NCBI RefSeq assembly: GCF_003014555.1 | Contig: NZ_PYGE01000004.1 | Location: forward strand, 305,712-369,711 | DNA: 64,000 bases | From: Haloactinopolyspora alba | GTDB taxonomy: Bacteria; Actinomycetota; Actinomycetes; Jiangellales; Jiangellaceae | Reading direction: 5' to 3' | Shown: positions 15,966 through 24,783 of the stretch, in pieces | Layout of the letters: the number at the start of each line of letters is the position of its first letter | Position numbering within the stretch: the stretch's first letter is position 1 | Program-made: the position numbers and the translations under genes | The notes under the pieces: generated by a model | Database searches by the model: none | Told to the model about the DNA's origin: nothing | The model's input: the letters and a program-made list of their open reading frames with translations, nothing else

Positions 15966-16964
15966 ATGTCCCTACCCGAACGCGCTCTCGGGCGCTCCGG
16001 TCTCACCGTCTCCGCGCTCGGCCTCGGCTGCATGGGCATGAGCGAGTTCTACGGCAGCCGTGACGAGAACGAATCGGTCGCGACGATCCGCCGCGCCCTC
16101 GACCTCGGCGTGACGTTCCTGGACACGGCCGACATCTACGGCCCGCACGCGAACGAGGAACTGGTGGGACGGGCCATCGCGGACCGCCGCGACGAGGTGG
16201 TGCTGGCCACCAAGTTCGGCATCGTCCGCGACCCGGACGATCCCACGAAACGCGGTTTCGACGGTTCCCCGGAGTACGTCAGGGCCGCCTGCGACGCCTC
16301 GTTGCGCCGGCTCGGCGTCGATCACGTCGACCTGTACTACCTGCACCGGGTGGACCCACGCACGCCCATCGAGGACACCGTCGGCGCGATGGCCGAGCTG
16401 GTGCGCGCCGGCAAGGTCGGCCATCTCGGGCTGTCCGAGGCGGCGGCGTCCACGATCCGGCGCGCGCACGCTGTGCACCCGATCGCCGCACTGCAGTCGG
16501 AGTGGTCGCTGTGGAGCCGCGACATCGAGAGCGAGATCGTCGACACCTGCCGCGAGCTCGGCATCGGGCTGGTGCCGTACAGCCCGCTCGGCCGTGGGTT
16601 CCTCACCGGCGCCATCACGTCGCCGGACGACTTAGACGCCGACGACTTCCGCCGGAACAACCCCCGGTTCAAAGGGGAGGCGTTCGCGCGAAACCTCGAG
16701 CTGGTGGAGGCGGTCCGCGAGCTGGCCGAGAGCAAGGGCGTCACGGCGGGCCAGCTCGCGCTCGCGTGGGTGCTCGCGCAGGGCGCGGACGTCGTGCCCA
16801 TTCCCGGAACCAAGCGGCGCCGCTACCTCGAGGAGAACCTGGGCGCGATCGACGTCGCGTTGACGCCGGACGAGGTGGCGCAGCTCGACGACATCGTCCC
16901 GGCAGGCGAGCGGTACCCGGACATGAGCTTCGTCGCCGGGGTGTCTCCGCCGCCTTCCCCATGA
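15966..16964 (+). CDS. Aldo/keto reductase
   Basis: 332 aa, full length. The catalytic tetrad is visible: Asp and Tyr in [12 protein letters not shown], Lys in LATKFG, His in YYLHRVDP. The NADPH-binding C-terminal part includes [16 protein letters not shown]. It belongs to the AKR12/13-like (YajO/YghZ-type) group with the [14 protein letters not shown]-terminus. It would reduce aldehydes or ketones. AAGGAGAAACACGAGG precedes the ATG. Its stop codon lies inside the second TGATCATCGGCA inverted repeat. Confidence 0.93.
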   Translation: MSLPERALGRSGLTVSALGLGCMGMSEFYGSRDENESVATIRRALDLGVTFLDTADIYGPHANEELVGRAIADRRDEVVLATKFGIVRDPDDPTKRGFDGSPEYVRAACDASLRRLGVDHVDLYYLHRVDPRTPIEDTVGAMAELVRAGKVGHLGLSEAAASTIRRAHAVHPIAALQSEWSLWSRDIESEIVDTCRELGIGLVPYSPLGRGFLTGAITSPDDLDADDFRRNNPRFKGEAFARNLELVEAVRELAESKGVTAGQLALAWVLAQGADVVPIPGTKRRRYLEENLGAIDVALTPDEVAQLDDIVPAGERYPDMSFVAGVSPPPSP

Positions 16965-17012
16965 TCATCGGCACTTTCCCGGCACATGGACCGGAAACTG
17001 CCGATGATCATG
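16960..17012. repeat. Long intergenic inverted repeat, TGATCATCGGCA family, copy 2
   Basis: Arms 16960-16982 and 16991-17012 share CATGATCATCGGCA and pair with one mismatch and one bulged C. The aldo/keto reductase TGA (16962-16964) is part of the left arm. The same core is in copy 1 at 3873-3929. It can act as a terminator between the two same-strand genes. Confidence 0.75.
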
Positions 17013-17072
17013 AGCGGCTTCGGCGCCGCGGCGTACGGTTGACGAGCCGATACCTGCGGACGGAAGGACGTC

Positions 17073-17765
17073 ATGCTCAGCGACGCGCAGATCAGCGCGA
17101 ACCTCGCGTCGGTGCGCGACCGAGTCGCCGCCGCCTGCGAAGTGGTGGGGCGCTCGCCGGACGGGGTGCGTGTGCTGCTGGCGACGAAGACGGTCCCGGC
17201 CGAGCGGGTGGCGGCGGCCGTCCGCGCGGGCGCGGACCTGACCGGCGAGAACCGGGTGCAGGAGCTGGCCGAGAAGGACGCGGAACTGTCGGGTCTGCCG
17301 GTGGAGCGGCACTTCATCGGGCACCTGCAGACGAACAAGGTCAACCAGGTGCTGCGGTACGTCACGTGCGTGCAGTCGGTCGACGGGGTCGAGCTGGCCG
17401 ACCGTCTGCAGCGGCGGCTGGAGGCGCTGGACGCGACCGTCGACGTGCTGGTGCAGGTCAACACCTCCGGCGAGGACAGCAAGTTCGGCGTCGAGCTGGC
17501 GTCGGCGGCGGAGGTCGTGCGCGCGGTGGCCAAACGCGACCGGCTGCGTGTGCGTGGGCTGATGACCATCGGGCTGCCGGCGGCGGACGTCGAGCTGGCC
17601 CGGCCGAGCTACCGCGCCCTGCGCGAGCTGCGCGACCAGGTGCGCGACGACGGGCTCGAGCTGCCGGTGCTGTCCATGGGGATGAGCGGTGATCTCGAGG
17701 TCGCCGTCGCCGAAGGCGCCACCATGGTCCGCGTCGGCTCCGCCGTCTTCGGCGCTCGCTCGTAG
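17073..17765 (+). CDS. YggS/PROSC family PLP homeostasis protein
   Basis: 230 aa, full length for the COG0325 family. PLP is held by the Lys in VLLATKTVPAE. Other family blocks are GENRVQELAEKDAEL, ERHFIGHLQTNKVNQVLRY, VNTSGEDSKFG, LMTIGL, SMGMSGDLEVAVAEGATMVR and VGSAVFG. It has no known catalytic activity; it buffers cytosolic pyridoxal phosphate. In many actinobacteria it sits in the ftsZ-sepF cluster, but here it is an isolated copy outside that context. A terminator hairpin follows 11 bp after the stop. Confidence 0.92.
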   Translation: MLSDAQISANLASVRDRVAAACEVVGRSPDGVRVLLATKTVPAERVAAAVRAGADLTGENRVQELAEKDAELSGLPVERHFIGHLQTNKVNQVLRYVTCVQSVDGVELADRLQRRLEALDATVDVLVQVNTSGEDSKFGVELASAAEVVRAVAKRDRLRVRGLMTIGLPAADVELARPSYRALRELRDQVRDDGLELPVLSMGMSGDLEVAVAEGATMVRVGSAVFGARS

Positions 17766-17776
17766 CGTGCCGTCGA

Positions 17777-17803
17777 CCGCGGGGCCTGGTCCGCGGGTTT
17801 TTG
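17777..17803 (+). terminator. Intrinsic-type terminator after yggS-like gene
   Basis: ACCGCGG (17777-17783) pairs with CCGCGGG(T) (17792-17799), with an 8-nt loop, followed by TTTTT. It is one of the few hairpins in the window with a T-run. A further imperfect CCGCGGGG repeat follows at about 17820. Confidence 0.65.
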
Positions 17804-17839
17804 GTCCGTGGGGCCTGGGCCGCGGGGTCTGGGCTGCGG

Positions 17840-17995
17840 TCACCTGATCGCCGCGACGGCAGTGATCAGGTGACGGAGTAGCGGCTCCGACGCGGCACAG
17901 TCTCGTTGGCCGTCACCTGATCATCTCCAGGATCTGGACACGGAACGATCAGGTGACGGCCAACGGCAGAAACCGTGCCGGGTGTCACCTGATCG
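17840..17995. repeat. Cluster of GTCACCTGATC / GATCAGGTGAC alternating inverted units
   Basis: Five 11-bp units alternate in orientation: GTCACCTGATC at 17840, GATCAGGTGAC at 17865, GTCACCTGATC at 17912, GATCAGGTGAC at 17947, GTCACCTGATC at 17984. The middle pair is extended to perfect 18-bp arms (17905-17922 and 17947-17964). The MFS gene takes its TGA stop from the last unit. The same unit forms a three-member cluster at 52950-53033. Confidence 0.8.
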
Positions 17996-19259
17996 TTTGC
18001 TCCGCTTCGGGCGTTGCCGAGCGGTCGCGGCGCTGCGCCCGGTGGGCGGGCAGGTACAGCGGCGCGGCGACGGCCAGCACGGCGGCGCCGACGAGCATCG
18101 CCGCCTGCACCGACACAGCGTCGGCCACAGCCATCAGCACGATCCCGCCCAGCGCTCCGGCCGGCTGCGCCACCATCGAGTTCAGCGACACGACCGTCGT
18201 CCGGTGCGCACTGGTCACCTGCTGGTGCAGCAGCGTCATGTGCATCGGGTTGGCCGCACCGTGGACGATGTACGTGGCGAAGTAGGCAGCGACGAGTCCC
18301 ACCGGCCCGGCGAACAGCGCCATCGCGACGACCGTTCCGCCCTGGAGCACCCGCAGCGCCGCGGCTGTCAGCGGCACGCCGAGCCGCCGTGACAACAGCG
18401 GCACCAGGGCGGCGCCCACGGCGGAGAATCCCCAGGCTGCCGATGCCGCCGGCCCCATGATCGCGCCGGCCGCGTCCGAACCGCCGGCGACCTCGGCGAG
18501 CCGTACCGGCATCACCGTCTCGAACGCCACCATGCCGAAGCCCCAGAACAGCTCCACGCAGATGACGGCGGTGAGCACCCGCGAGTGGCGCAGCAGGCGC
18601 AGGCTGCCGGCGATCACGCCGGGAACGCCGCGCACGGAGGTCCGGACCGCACGCCACCCCTGTGCCGGGCGCACCTCGACGAGCAGGACGGCCGTGGCCA
18701 CGACCGCGACGACCTGCACGATCAGCCCCACCAGGACCGGCACGGCCAGGGCCTCGACGCCGGGCAGCGGGTCCAGCGCCACCAGTCCGCCCGCGGTCAG
18801 CGCGCCGACGGCCACGGCGCCGCCCAGGGCGGTGCCTCCGTGGGACAGGCCGCGGGAGATGTCGGCATCCGGGTCGGCCGCGAGCGCGGCGTCGACGTAC
18901 CACGCCTCGAGCGGGCCGCTGTCGAGCGCGCGGTACACGCCTTGCAGTGCGTAGGCGACGGCGAACGCGGCGACGGATTCCGCGGTGAACAGCAGGGCCA
19001 GCACGCCGACGTTGATCACGCCCGCGGCCAGCACCACCGGCCGGCGGCCGATCGAGTCCGAGAGCCCGCCGGTGGGCAGCTCCAGCGCCAGCACCACGAA
19101 CCCCTGCGCGGCGACGACCATGCCCAGCTCGGACAGCGACAGGCCCCGTTCCAGCGGCAGCAGGGCGAGCACCGGGATCAGCATGCCGGTGGGAAGCCAG
19201 CGCAGCGCCAGCAGGACGAGGTAGCGCCGGCGTGCCTGCCGCGGGCCGAGGCGTGTCAT
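17985..19259 (-). CDS. MFS transporter
   Basis: 424 aa with about 12 hydrophobic helices. ELPTGGLSDSIGRRPVVL is the major-facilitator motif A between helices 2 and 3. ALQGVYRALDSGPLEAWYVD resembles helix 4-5 of actinobacterial drug/metabolite exporters. The ATG (19259) overlaps the stop of the upstream ArsR-type gene (ATGA), so the pair is one operon and the regulator probably controls the exporter. The substrate is unknown; the arrangement suggests a drug or toxic metabolite. Confidence 0.9.
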   Translation of the reverse strand: MTRLGPRQARRRYLVLLALRWLPTGMLIPVLALLPLERGLSLSELGMVVAAQGFVVLALELPTGGLSDSIGRRPVVLAAGVINVGVLALLFTAESVAAFAVAYALQGVYRALDSGPLEAWYVDAALAADPDADISRGLSHGGTALGGAVAVGALTAGGLVALDPLPGVEALAVPVLVGLIVQVVAVVATAVLLVEVRPAQGWRAVRTSVRGVPGVIAGSLRLLRHSRVLTAVICVELFWGFGMVAFETVMPVRLAEVAGGSDAAGAIMGPAASAAWGFSAVGAALVPLLSRRLGVPLTAAALRVLQGGTVVAMALFAGPVGLVAAYFATYIVHGAANPMHMTLLHQQVTSAHRTTVVSLNSMVAQPAGALGGIVLMAVADAVSVQAAMLVGAAVLAVAAPLYLPAHRAQRRDRSATPEAEQTIR

Positions 19260-19834
19260 TCCGGGAACCCTTCCGACGGGATGGCCAGCCAGTGCAGCGA
19301 GACGTGCGCGGCGGCCGGGTCGTCGGCGGGCCGGGCGTTCTCCGCGTAGCGGGCGACCACCTCCCACAGTTCGGCGGACAAAGCCGTCAGGTCGGCAGGG
19401 CGCACGAACAGGATCGCGTCGGAGTGCTCGGCGGCGTCCAGCCATTCGGGGTCCCACTCGTGCTGGATGGAACTCCAGTGTTCGAGCCGGTCGAGCATGA
19501 TCTGCAGCTGGTTCCGGCGGATGAACTCGTCGGCCGCGCGGCCAGCTTCGCTGTCGGCGAAGTCGGCGGAGCGCCAGCTGGTGACGTCGTGTGCGGCCCG
19601 CCACCGGCGTTCGCGTTTCGACGGCTGCTCCTCGTCCTCGACGACGAAGCCGAACCGTTCGAGTTGGCGCAGGTGATACGACGTCGAGCCGCTGGACTCG
19701 TCGAGGTCGCGGCCCAGCTCGGACGCGGTGGCGGGGCCGTGGGCGCGCAGCCTGCCGAGCAGCTTGATCCGCAGTGGATGTGCCAGCGCGCGCAACGTGT
19801 CGACGTCGTCGACGTGCTTGCTGGAGAGAGCCAT
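19256..19834 (-). CDS. ArsR-type winged-helix transcriptional regulator
   Basis: 192 aa from ATG 19834. The winged helix is DTLRALAHPLRIKLLGRLRA, ATASELGRDL then SYHLRQLERFGFVVE, characteristic of ArsR/HTH_20 proteins. A C-terminal region of about 100 residues contains WRSADFADSEAGRAADEF and EWLDAAEHSDAILFVRPADL. No metal-binding CxC motif. Longer upstream starts are rejected because the promoter boxes lie there. It probably represses itself and the overlapping MFS gene. Confidence 0.9.
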   Translation of the reverse strand: MALSSKHVDDVDTLRALAHPLRIKLLGRLRAHGPATASELGRDLDESSGSTSYHLRQLERFGFVVEDEEQPSKRERRWRAAHDVTSWRSADFADSEAGRAADEFIRRNQLQIMLDRLEHWSSIQHEWDPEWLDAAEHSDAILFVRPADLTALSAELWEVVARYAENARPADDPAAAHVSLHWLAIPSEGFPE

Positions 19835-19883
19835 GTCGGCGAAGCTACAACCGCAAAGAGAATTTTGCAAACAACGCTTTGCA
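19835..19883 (-). promoter_or_regulatory. Promoter and operator of the ArsR-MFS operon
   Basis: Minus strand: TTGCAA (19870-19865), 17-bp spacer, TAGCTT (19847-19842), seven bases, ATG; a leaderless promoter. The dyad TGCAAA/TTTGCA (19866-19871, 19878-19883) overlaps the -35, and another GCAAAG lies at 19853. Binding there would exclude RNA polymerase. The region is a conspicuous AT-rich island. Confidence 0.65.
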
Positions 19884-19972
19884 GTTACTCTGCTTCGCGA
19901 GTCGGGAACAACGTCGGATACCGTGCGTTGTCGCAGGGGAGAGGCAGCGGGTTGACGAGACGAGGAGCTTTC

Positions 19973-22600
19973 ATGGCCCCATCCACGAACGGGACGTCGC
20001 GCCATCTGGTCGTCGTGGAGTCACCGGCGAAGGCAAAGACCATCGCCGGCTACCTGGGCGACGACTACATGGTGGAGTCCTCGTTCGGTCACATCCGGGA
20101 CCTGCCGTCCAAGAAGACGGACGTTCCGGAAGCCCACCGCGAGCGCTACGGCAACCCCGTCGGCGTGGACGTGGAGGGCGGCTTCGAGCCGCTGTACATC
20201 GTTCCCGCAGGCCGGGCCAAGGACCAGGTCAAGAAGCTCAAGTCCATGCTCAAGGACGCCGACGAACTCCTGCTCGCCACCGATGAGGACCGCGAGGGCG
20301 AGGCCATCGCCTGGCACCTGCGCGAGGAGCTCAAGCCCAAGGTGCCGGTGCGCCGCATGGTCTTCCACGAGATCACCCGCGACGCGATCCGCGCCGCCGT
20401 CGAAGCGCCCCGCGACATCGACGAGGACCTCGTCGACGCTCAGGAGACCCGCCGCATCGTCGACCGGCTCTACGGCTACCAGATCTCGCCGGTGCTGTGG
20501 CGCAAGGTCATGCAAGGCCTGTCCGCCGGCCGGGTGCAGAGCGTCGCGACCAGGCTCGTCGTCGACCGCGAGCGCGAGCGGATGGCGTTCACCCCTGCCT
20601 CCTACTGGGACCTCACCGCGACGCTCGACACCCGCGGCTCGGACCAGCCCAGCACGTTCGAGGCGAAGCTCGTCACCGTCGACGGCGCGAAGGTCGCCAC
20701 CGGACGCGACTTCGACGCGCTCGGCCAGGTCAAGTCGCGCGGCGACGTCGTCGTGCTCGACGAGCAGCGTGCGCACGCCCTCGCCGAGGCGCTCGGCGAC
20801 GTCGACCAGACCGTCCGCTCGGTCGAGGCCAAGCCGTACACCCGCAAGCCGTACGCACCGTTCCGCACCACCACGCTGCAGCAGGAGGCCTCGCGCAAGC
20901 TCGGCTACGGCGCCGCGCGGACCATGCAGGTGGCGCAGCGGCTGTACGAGAACGGCTACATCACCTACATGCGGACCGACTCGATCACGCTGTCCGACGC
21001 GGCGCTGTCGGCCGCCCGGTCGCAGGTCTCCGAGCTGTACGGCTCGCAGTACCTGCCCGACGCTCCGCGTAAGTACACCAGCAAGGTGAAGAACGCGCAG
21101 GAGGCGCACGAGGCGGTCCGCCCGGCCGGCGACACCTTCCAGACACCGGCCGAGACCGGCCTGCGCGACGACGAGTACCGCCTGTACGAGCTGATCTGGA
21201 TGCGTACGGTCGCCTCCCAGATGCGTGACGCGAAGGGCGAGACGCTCACCGTCCGCGTCGGCGCCACGGCCACCAGCGGCGAGGCCGTCGAGTTCAGCGC
21301 GACCGGGCGCACCATCACTTTCCACGGGTTCCTGAAGGCCTACGTCGAGGGCACCGACGACCCCGAGGCGGAGCTGGACGACCGCGAGCGGCGGTTGCCG
21401 CAGCTGGCCGAGGGGCAGAGCGTGAGCCCCGCGGGCATCGAGGCCGAGGGCCACACCACCAAGCCGCCCGCCCGCTACACCGAGGCGACACTGGTCAAAG
21501 AGCTCGAAGACCGCGAGATCGGCCGCCCGTCCACGTACGCGTCGATCATCCGCACCATCCTGGACCGTGGCTACGTGTTCAAGCGCGGCAACGCGCTGGT
21601 GCCGGCCTGGCTGGCGTTCGCCGTCGTGCAACTGCTCGAGAAGCACTTCACCCGGCTGATCGACTACGAGTTCACCGCGAAGATGGAGGACGCCCTCGAC
21701 GGCATCGCCGCCGGGAACGCCGACCGGGCGCAGGAACTGGCGCAGTTCTGGCACGGCGACGACAGCATCGAGGGGCTGAAGAAGCTCGCCGACAACCTCG
21801 GCGAGATCGACGCCCGCGAGATCTCCTCGTTCCCGCTGGGTGAGGGGTTCACCGTCCGGGTCGGCCGTTACGGACCGTACGTCGAGGATCCCGAGGGCAA
21901 CCGGGGCAGCGTCCCCGAGGACCTGCCGCCGGACGAGCTCGACGTCGAGACCGCGCGCGAGCTGGTGAGCCGCGGCAACGGTGACCGCGAGCTGGGCGTG
22001 AACCCCGAGACCGACCGCACGGTGGTCGCCAAGTCCGGGCGGTACGGGCCGTACGTCACCGAGCTGCTGCCGGACGACGCCCCGAAGGGCACCAAGGCGC
22101 CCACCGCGTCGTTGTTCAAGAGCATGTCGGTCGAGACGGTCACGCTCGAGGACGCGCTGCGGCTGCTCACATTGCCGCGCACCATCGGGCAGGACGCCGA
22201 GGGCACCGACATCGTCGCCGCCAACGGCCGGTACGGGCCCTACGTCAAGAAGGGCTCGGACTCCCGGTCGCTGCCGGACGAGGAGTCGCTGTTCACCATC
22301 ACCGTCGACGAGGCCGAGAAGCTGTTCGCACAGCCCAAGGGCCGTCGTGGCGCCCGCGCCGCGACCCCGCCGCTGCGTGAGCTCGGCGAGGACCCCGCCA
22401 ACGGAAAGCCGCTGGTGGTCAAGGACGGCCGGTTCGGGCCGTACATCACCGACGGCGAGACGAACGTGACGGTGCCGCGCGGCACCCCGATCGAGCAGCT
22501 GACGCACGAGCGTGCGGTCGAGCTGATGGCGGAGAAGCGGGCCAAGGGCCCGGCGCCGAAGAAGCGCGCGAGCCGCTCGCGCACCAGCAGCAAGTCCTAG
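19973..22600 (+). CDS. topA: DNA topoisomerase I
   Basis: 875 aa. It relaxes negative supercoils through a transient 5'-phosphotyrosine. The TOPRIM domain starts at HLVVVESPAKAKTIAGYLG and includes LLATDEDREGEAIAWHL (acidic triad). The catalytic Tyr is in ENGYITYMRTDSITLSDAAL-type sequence (codon 20966-20968). There are no Cys4 zinc fingers. The C-terminus has four topoisomerase C-terminal repeats with GRYGPYV/GRFGPYI, then a Lys/Arg-rich tail, the actinobacterial form. ATG 19973 has GAGGAG eight bases upstream. It is divergent from the ArsR operon, and the tmk-holB block is downstream. Confidence 0.97.
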   Translation: MAPSTNGTSRHLVVVESPAKAKTIAGYLGDDYMVESSFGHIRDLPSKKTDVPEAHRERYGNPVGVDVEGGFEPLYIVPAGRAKDQVKKLKSMLKDADELLLATDEDREGEAIAWHLREELKPKVPVRRMVFHEITRDAIRAAVEAPRDIDEDLVDAQETRRIVDRLYGYQISPVLWRKVMQGLSAGRVQSVATRLVVDRERERMAFTPASYWDLTATLDTRGSDQPSTFEAKLVTVDGAKVATGRDFDALGQVKSRGDVVVLDEQRAHALAEALGDVDQTVRSVEAKPYTRKPYAPFRTTTLQQEASRKLGYGAARTMQVAQRLYENGYITYMRTDSITLSDAALSAARSQVSELYGSQYLPDAPRKYTSKVKNAQEAHEAVRPAGDTFQTPAETGLRDDEYRLYELIWMRTVASQMRDAKGETLTVRVGATATSGEAVEFSATGRTITFHGFLKAYVEGTDDPEAELDDRERRLPQLAEGQSVSPAGIEAEGHTTKPPARYTEATLVKELEDREIGRPSTYASIIRTILDRGYVFKRGNALVPAWLAFAVVQLLEKHFTRLIDYEFTAKMEDALDGIAAGNADRAQELAQFWHGDDSIEGLKKLADNLGEIDAREISSFPLGEGFTVRVGRYGPYVEDPEGNRGSVPEDLPPDELDVETARELVSRGNGDRELGVNPETDRTVVAKSGRYGPYVTELLPDDAPKGTKAPTASLFKSMSVETVTLEDALRLLTLPRTIGQDAEGTDIVAANGRYGPYVKKGSDSRSLPDEESLFTITVDEAEKLFAQPKGRRGARAATPPLRELGEDPANGKPLVVKDGRFGPYITDGETNVTVPRGTPIEQLTHERAVELMAEKRAKGPAPKKRASRSRTSSKS

Positions 22601-22631
22601 CGACGCGGCACGGCGCGTAGGCTCGGCCCCC

Positions 22632-23849
22632 ATGGAGACGCACGCGTCCGAGGTCAACGAGCTCACCTCGTCCTGGCTGGCGCACACCCGCGGCGCCGGC
22701 GTGCTGTCGGGCGCGGGCCTGTGGCCGTTGCTGGCCGTGCTGGCGGCGTCCGCGGACGAGCCGGGGCGTGCGGAGCTGGGCACGGCGGCGCGGCTGGCGC
22801 CGGACGCCGGCATGGACGCCGCCCGGGAGGTGCTCAAGGTCCTGGACGATCTGGACGGCGTGGACGCGGCGCTTGGCCTGTGGGCGCAGGAGGCGGCCCG
22901 GGTCAGTCCGCGGTGGCGCGACCGGCTGCCGTCCGGAACGTACGGAGAGCTGGTCGGGGACGCCGAGGTCGACCAGCCGGCCCTCGACCGGTGGGCGAAC
23001 GAGCGCACCCGAGGCCTCATCGAGCGGTTCCCGGTGCAGACCGGTCCGGAGCTCATGCTGACCCTGGCCACCGCGCTGACGCTGCGGACGACGTGGACCC
23101 GCGCGTTCACCGACGAGCGGCTGACGCCGTCCGCCGGGGCGTGGAGCGGCCGGCGGCTCGCGGGCCTGAGCCGGAACACCGGCGAGCTCGACGACGTGCG
23201 TGTGGCCACCACCGCGGCCGGGCCGGTGACGGTGACCCGGGTCGCGGGCGAGAACGACATCGACGTGCACCTGGTGCTGGGCGGGGCGGGCGCCGGGCCC
23301 GGCGACGTCCTTCCGGCGGCGCTGCCGGTGGCGACGGGCGCTCACCCGTCCACCCACGGCAGCGAGGTTCTGGGGTCCGGCTCCGGCGACCCGGTGTCGG
23401 CCGACACGGGTGACACCGGGTGGCCCGGGCTGGCGGTCGTGGCGGCCGAACGGCCCGGGCTCGCGCTGCGGACGACCCGGTTCACCGTCCGCTCCGAGCA
23501 CGACCTGCTTCAGCTGCCGCGGACGTTCGGGCTCGAGACGGTGAGCCGCCCGGACCGCGGGCACTTTCCCGAGATCGGCCCGGTGCCACTCCGGGTCGAT
23601 CAGGCGAAGCAGGCCGCGGTCGCGATCTTCAGCGCCACCGGGTTCGAGGCTGCTGCGGTGACGGCCATGGGGCTGCGTGCCGTGTCGGCGCCGTCGAAAC
23701 GCGCTCGTGGGCTCGCCGCCACCTACGACCGTCCGTTCGGGTTCCTCGCCGTGCACCGGACGAGTGGGCTGGTGCTGTTCGCCGGCTGGGTGGACGACCC
23801 CGCGCCGTGGACGCCGCCGGAGCCGCGCAACGCGCGTCAGGGACGCTGA
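22632..23849 (+). CDS. Serpin family protease inhibitor
   Basis: 405 aa with no signal peptide. The hinge at residue 339 onward, TGFEAAAVTAMG, matches the serpin hinge (E-A-A-A-x-T-A), and YDRPFGFLAVHRTSGLVLFAGWV matches the C-terminal strands. N-terminal helices (SSWLAHTRGAGVLSGAGLWPLLAVLA) fit the serpin pattern loosely. By spacing from the hinge the scissile bond lies near APSK, which is an inference. Bacterial serpins inhibit endogenous or host proteases. It starts 31 bp after topA. The 3' end overlaps the DedA gene by 13 bp. Confidence 0.8.
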   Translation: METHASEVNELTSSWLAHTRGAGVLSGAGLWPLLAVLAASADEPGRAELGTAARLAPDAGMDAAREVLKVLDDLDGVDAALGLWAQEAARVSPRWRDRLPSGTYGELVGDAEVDQPALDRWANERTRGLIERFPVQTGPELMLTLATALTLRTTWTRAFTDERLTPSAGAWSGRRLAGLSRNTGELDDVRVATTAAGPVTVTRVAGENDIDVHLVLGGAGAGPGDVLPAALPVATGAHPSTHGSEVLGSGSGDPVSADTGDTGWPGLAVVAAERPGLALRTTRFTVRSEHDLLQLPRTFGLETVSRPDRGHFPEIGPVPLRVDQAKQAAVAIFSATGFEAAAVTAMGLRAVSAPSKRARGLAATYDRPFGFLAVHRTSGLVLFAGWVDDPAPWTPPEPRNARQGR

Positions 23850-24559
23850 GCCGCCAGTTGGTGCAGTCGTGACGGGCCGGACTCGCGCGGCGGGTCCTCG
23901 TCCCTGGCGCGCTGCCCGGGCTCGCGGGAGCTGCGGGCGGACGACTCGGCGTCGCGTGCCGCGCGGCCGGACATGCGGCGCCGGGTGCGAGAGATGGTGT
24001 GCAGGGTGCCGGCCCACACGCCGACGACGACGCCGATGGCGACGCCGATGGCGACCTGCAGCAGCAGCGGCGCGTCCGTGACGTTGCCGGTGACGAACCC
24101 GAGGCCGGCCGTGAAGCTCGCCCAGGACGCCGCACCCACCGCGGCGAGCACGGCGAATCGCCGCGGCCGGATGCCGGCCAGCCCTGCTGCGGCGCTGACC
24201 GTCGTGCGGCCCAGCGGGACGAACCGCGCGGCGATGATCGCGGCGGCGCTCGTGGAGCCCATCCGGGCGTGGGCGCGGTCGACGCTCGCCTGGATCCGCC
24301 GGCCCAGCCGGGATCGGTCCAGCACCCTCGGCAGTCGGTGCCGGCTGATGGCGTACACCGTGAGGTCGCCCGTCACGGCGCCCGCGGCCGCTGCCGCGAC
24401 GGTCCAGCCCAGGTCGAGGTGCCCGGCCGCGGACAGTGCGCCGGCGGAGACCACGAAGACCTCGCCCGGCAACGCCGGGAAGAGTGCGTCGAGCGCCACC
24501 AGTGCCGCCATGACGAGATAGGCGGCGACCGGAACAGCGACGAACGACATGAGATCCAT
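23837..24559 (-). CDS. DedA/SNARE-associated (VTT-domain) membrane protein
   Basis: 240 aa from ATG 24559 (ATG 24550 is an alternative; neither has a good ribosome site). DedA motifs: LFPALPGEVFVVSAGALSAA (re-entrant loop) and ARFVPLGRTTVSAAAGLAGI, the conserved [F/Y]xxR..GR..G segment. About five hydrophobic helices. The last 50 residues are hydrophilic (SARSSREPGQRARDEDPPRE). DedA proteins are thought to flip phospholipids or undecaprenyl phosphate. Confidence 0.87.
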   Translation of the reverse strand: MDLMSFVAVPVAAYLVMAALVALDALFPALPGEVFVVSAGALSAAGHLDLGWTVAAAAAGAVTGDLTVYAISRHRLPRVLDRSRLGRRIQASVDRAHARMGSTSAAAIIAARFVPLGRTTVSAAAGLAGIRPRRFAVLAAVGAASWASFTAGLGFVTGNVTDAPLLLQVAIGVAIGVVVGVWAGTLHTISRTRRRMSGRAARDAESSARSSREPGQRARDEDPPRESGPSRLHQLAAQRP

Positions 24560-24611
24560 GCTGTCAACCGTTGCTGCCGGCGATCGTCGAATCAACGGCT
24601 GACCTGCGAAT

Positions 24612-24640
24612 TCAGGGTTAACTCAGGGTCGAGTTCAGGG
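24612..24640. repeat. Three direct TCAGGG repeats at helical spacing
   Basis: TCAGGG occurs at 24612, 24623 and 24635, starts 11 and 12 bp apart, within TTCAGGGTTAAC-type context. Repeats phased at one helical turn are typical sites of OmpR/PhoB-type response regulators. They are 53 bp upstream of the DedA start and about 145 bp before tmk. The rest of 24560-24783 is GC-rich with no other clear signal except the tmk -10 box. Confidence 0.4.
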
Positions 24641-24783
24641 ATCTACGGTGGCTGCCCCCACCCCCGCGGTTGCAGTTCTCTCGGGGGCGGGCCCTCCGGG
24701 GGTGGTTCTCCGGTGCCGGCTTTCCGGGCCGGGAGCGGCCGGGCGGCGGGCGTGGTGTCAGTGGCGTTCACTACGCTGGCCGC

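Noticed and set aside
19232..19972. N-terminal extension of TopA by 247 residues
   Set aside because: The extension covers the divergent ArsR gene and its promoter; TopA starts at the ATG with GAGGAG at 19973.
20021..23260. 1079-aa minus-strand frame opposite topA
   Set aside because: Composed of Arg/Val/Leu/Asp-rich shadow sequence of high-GC topA and serpin codons; no domain, no ribosome site.
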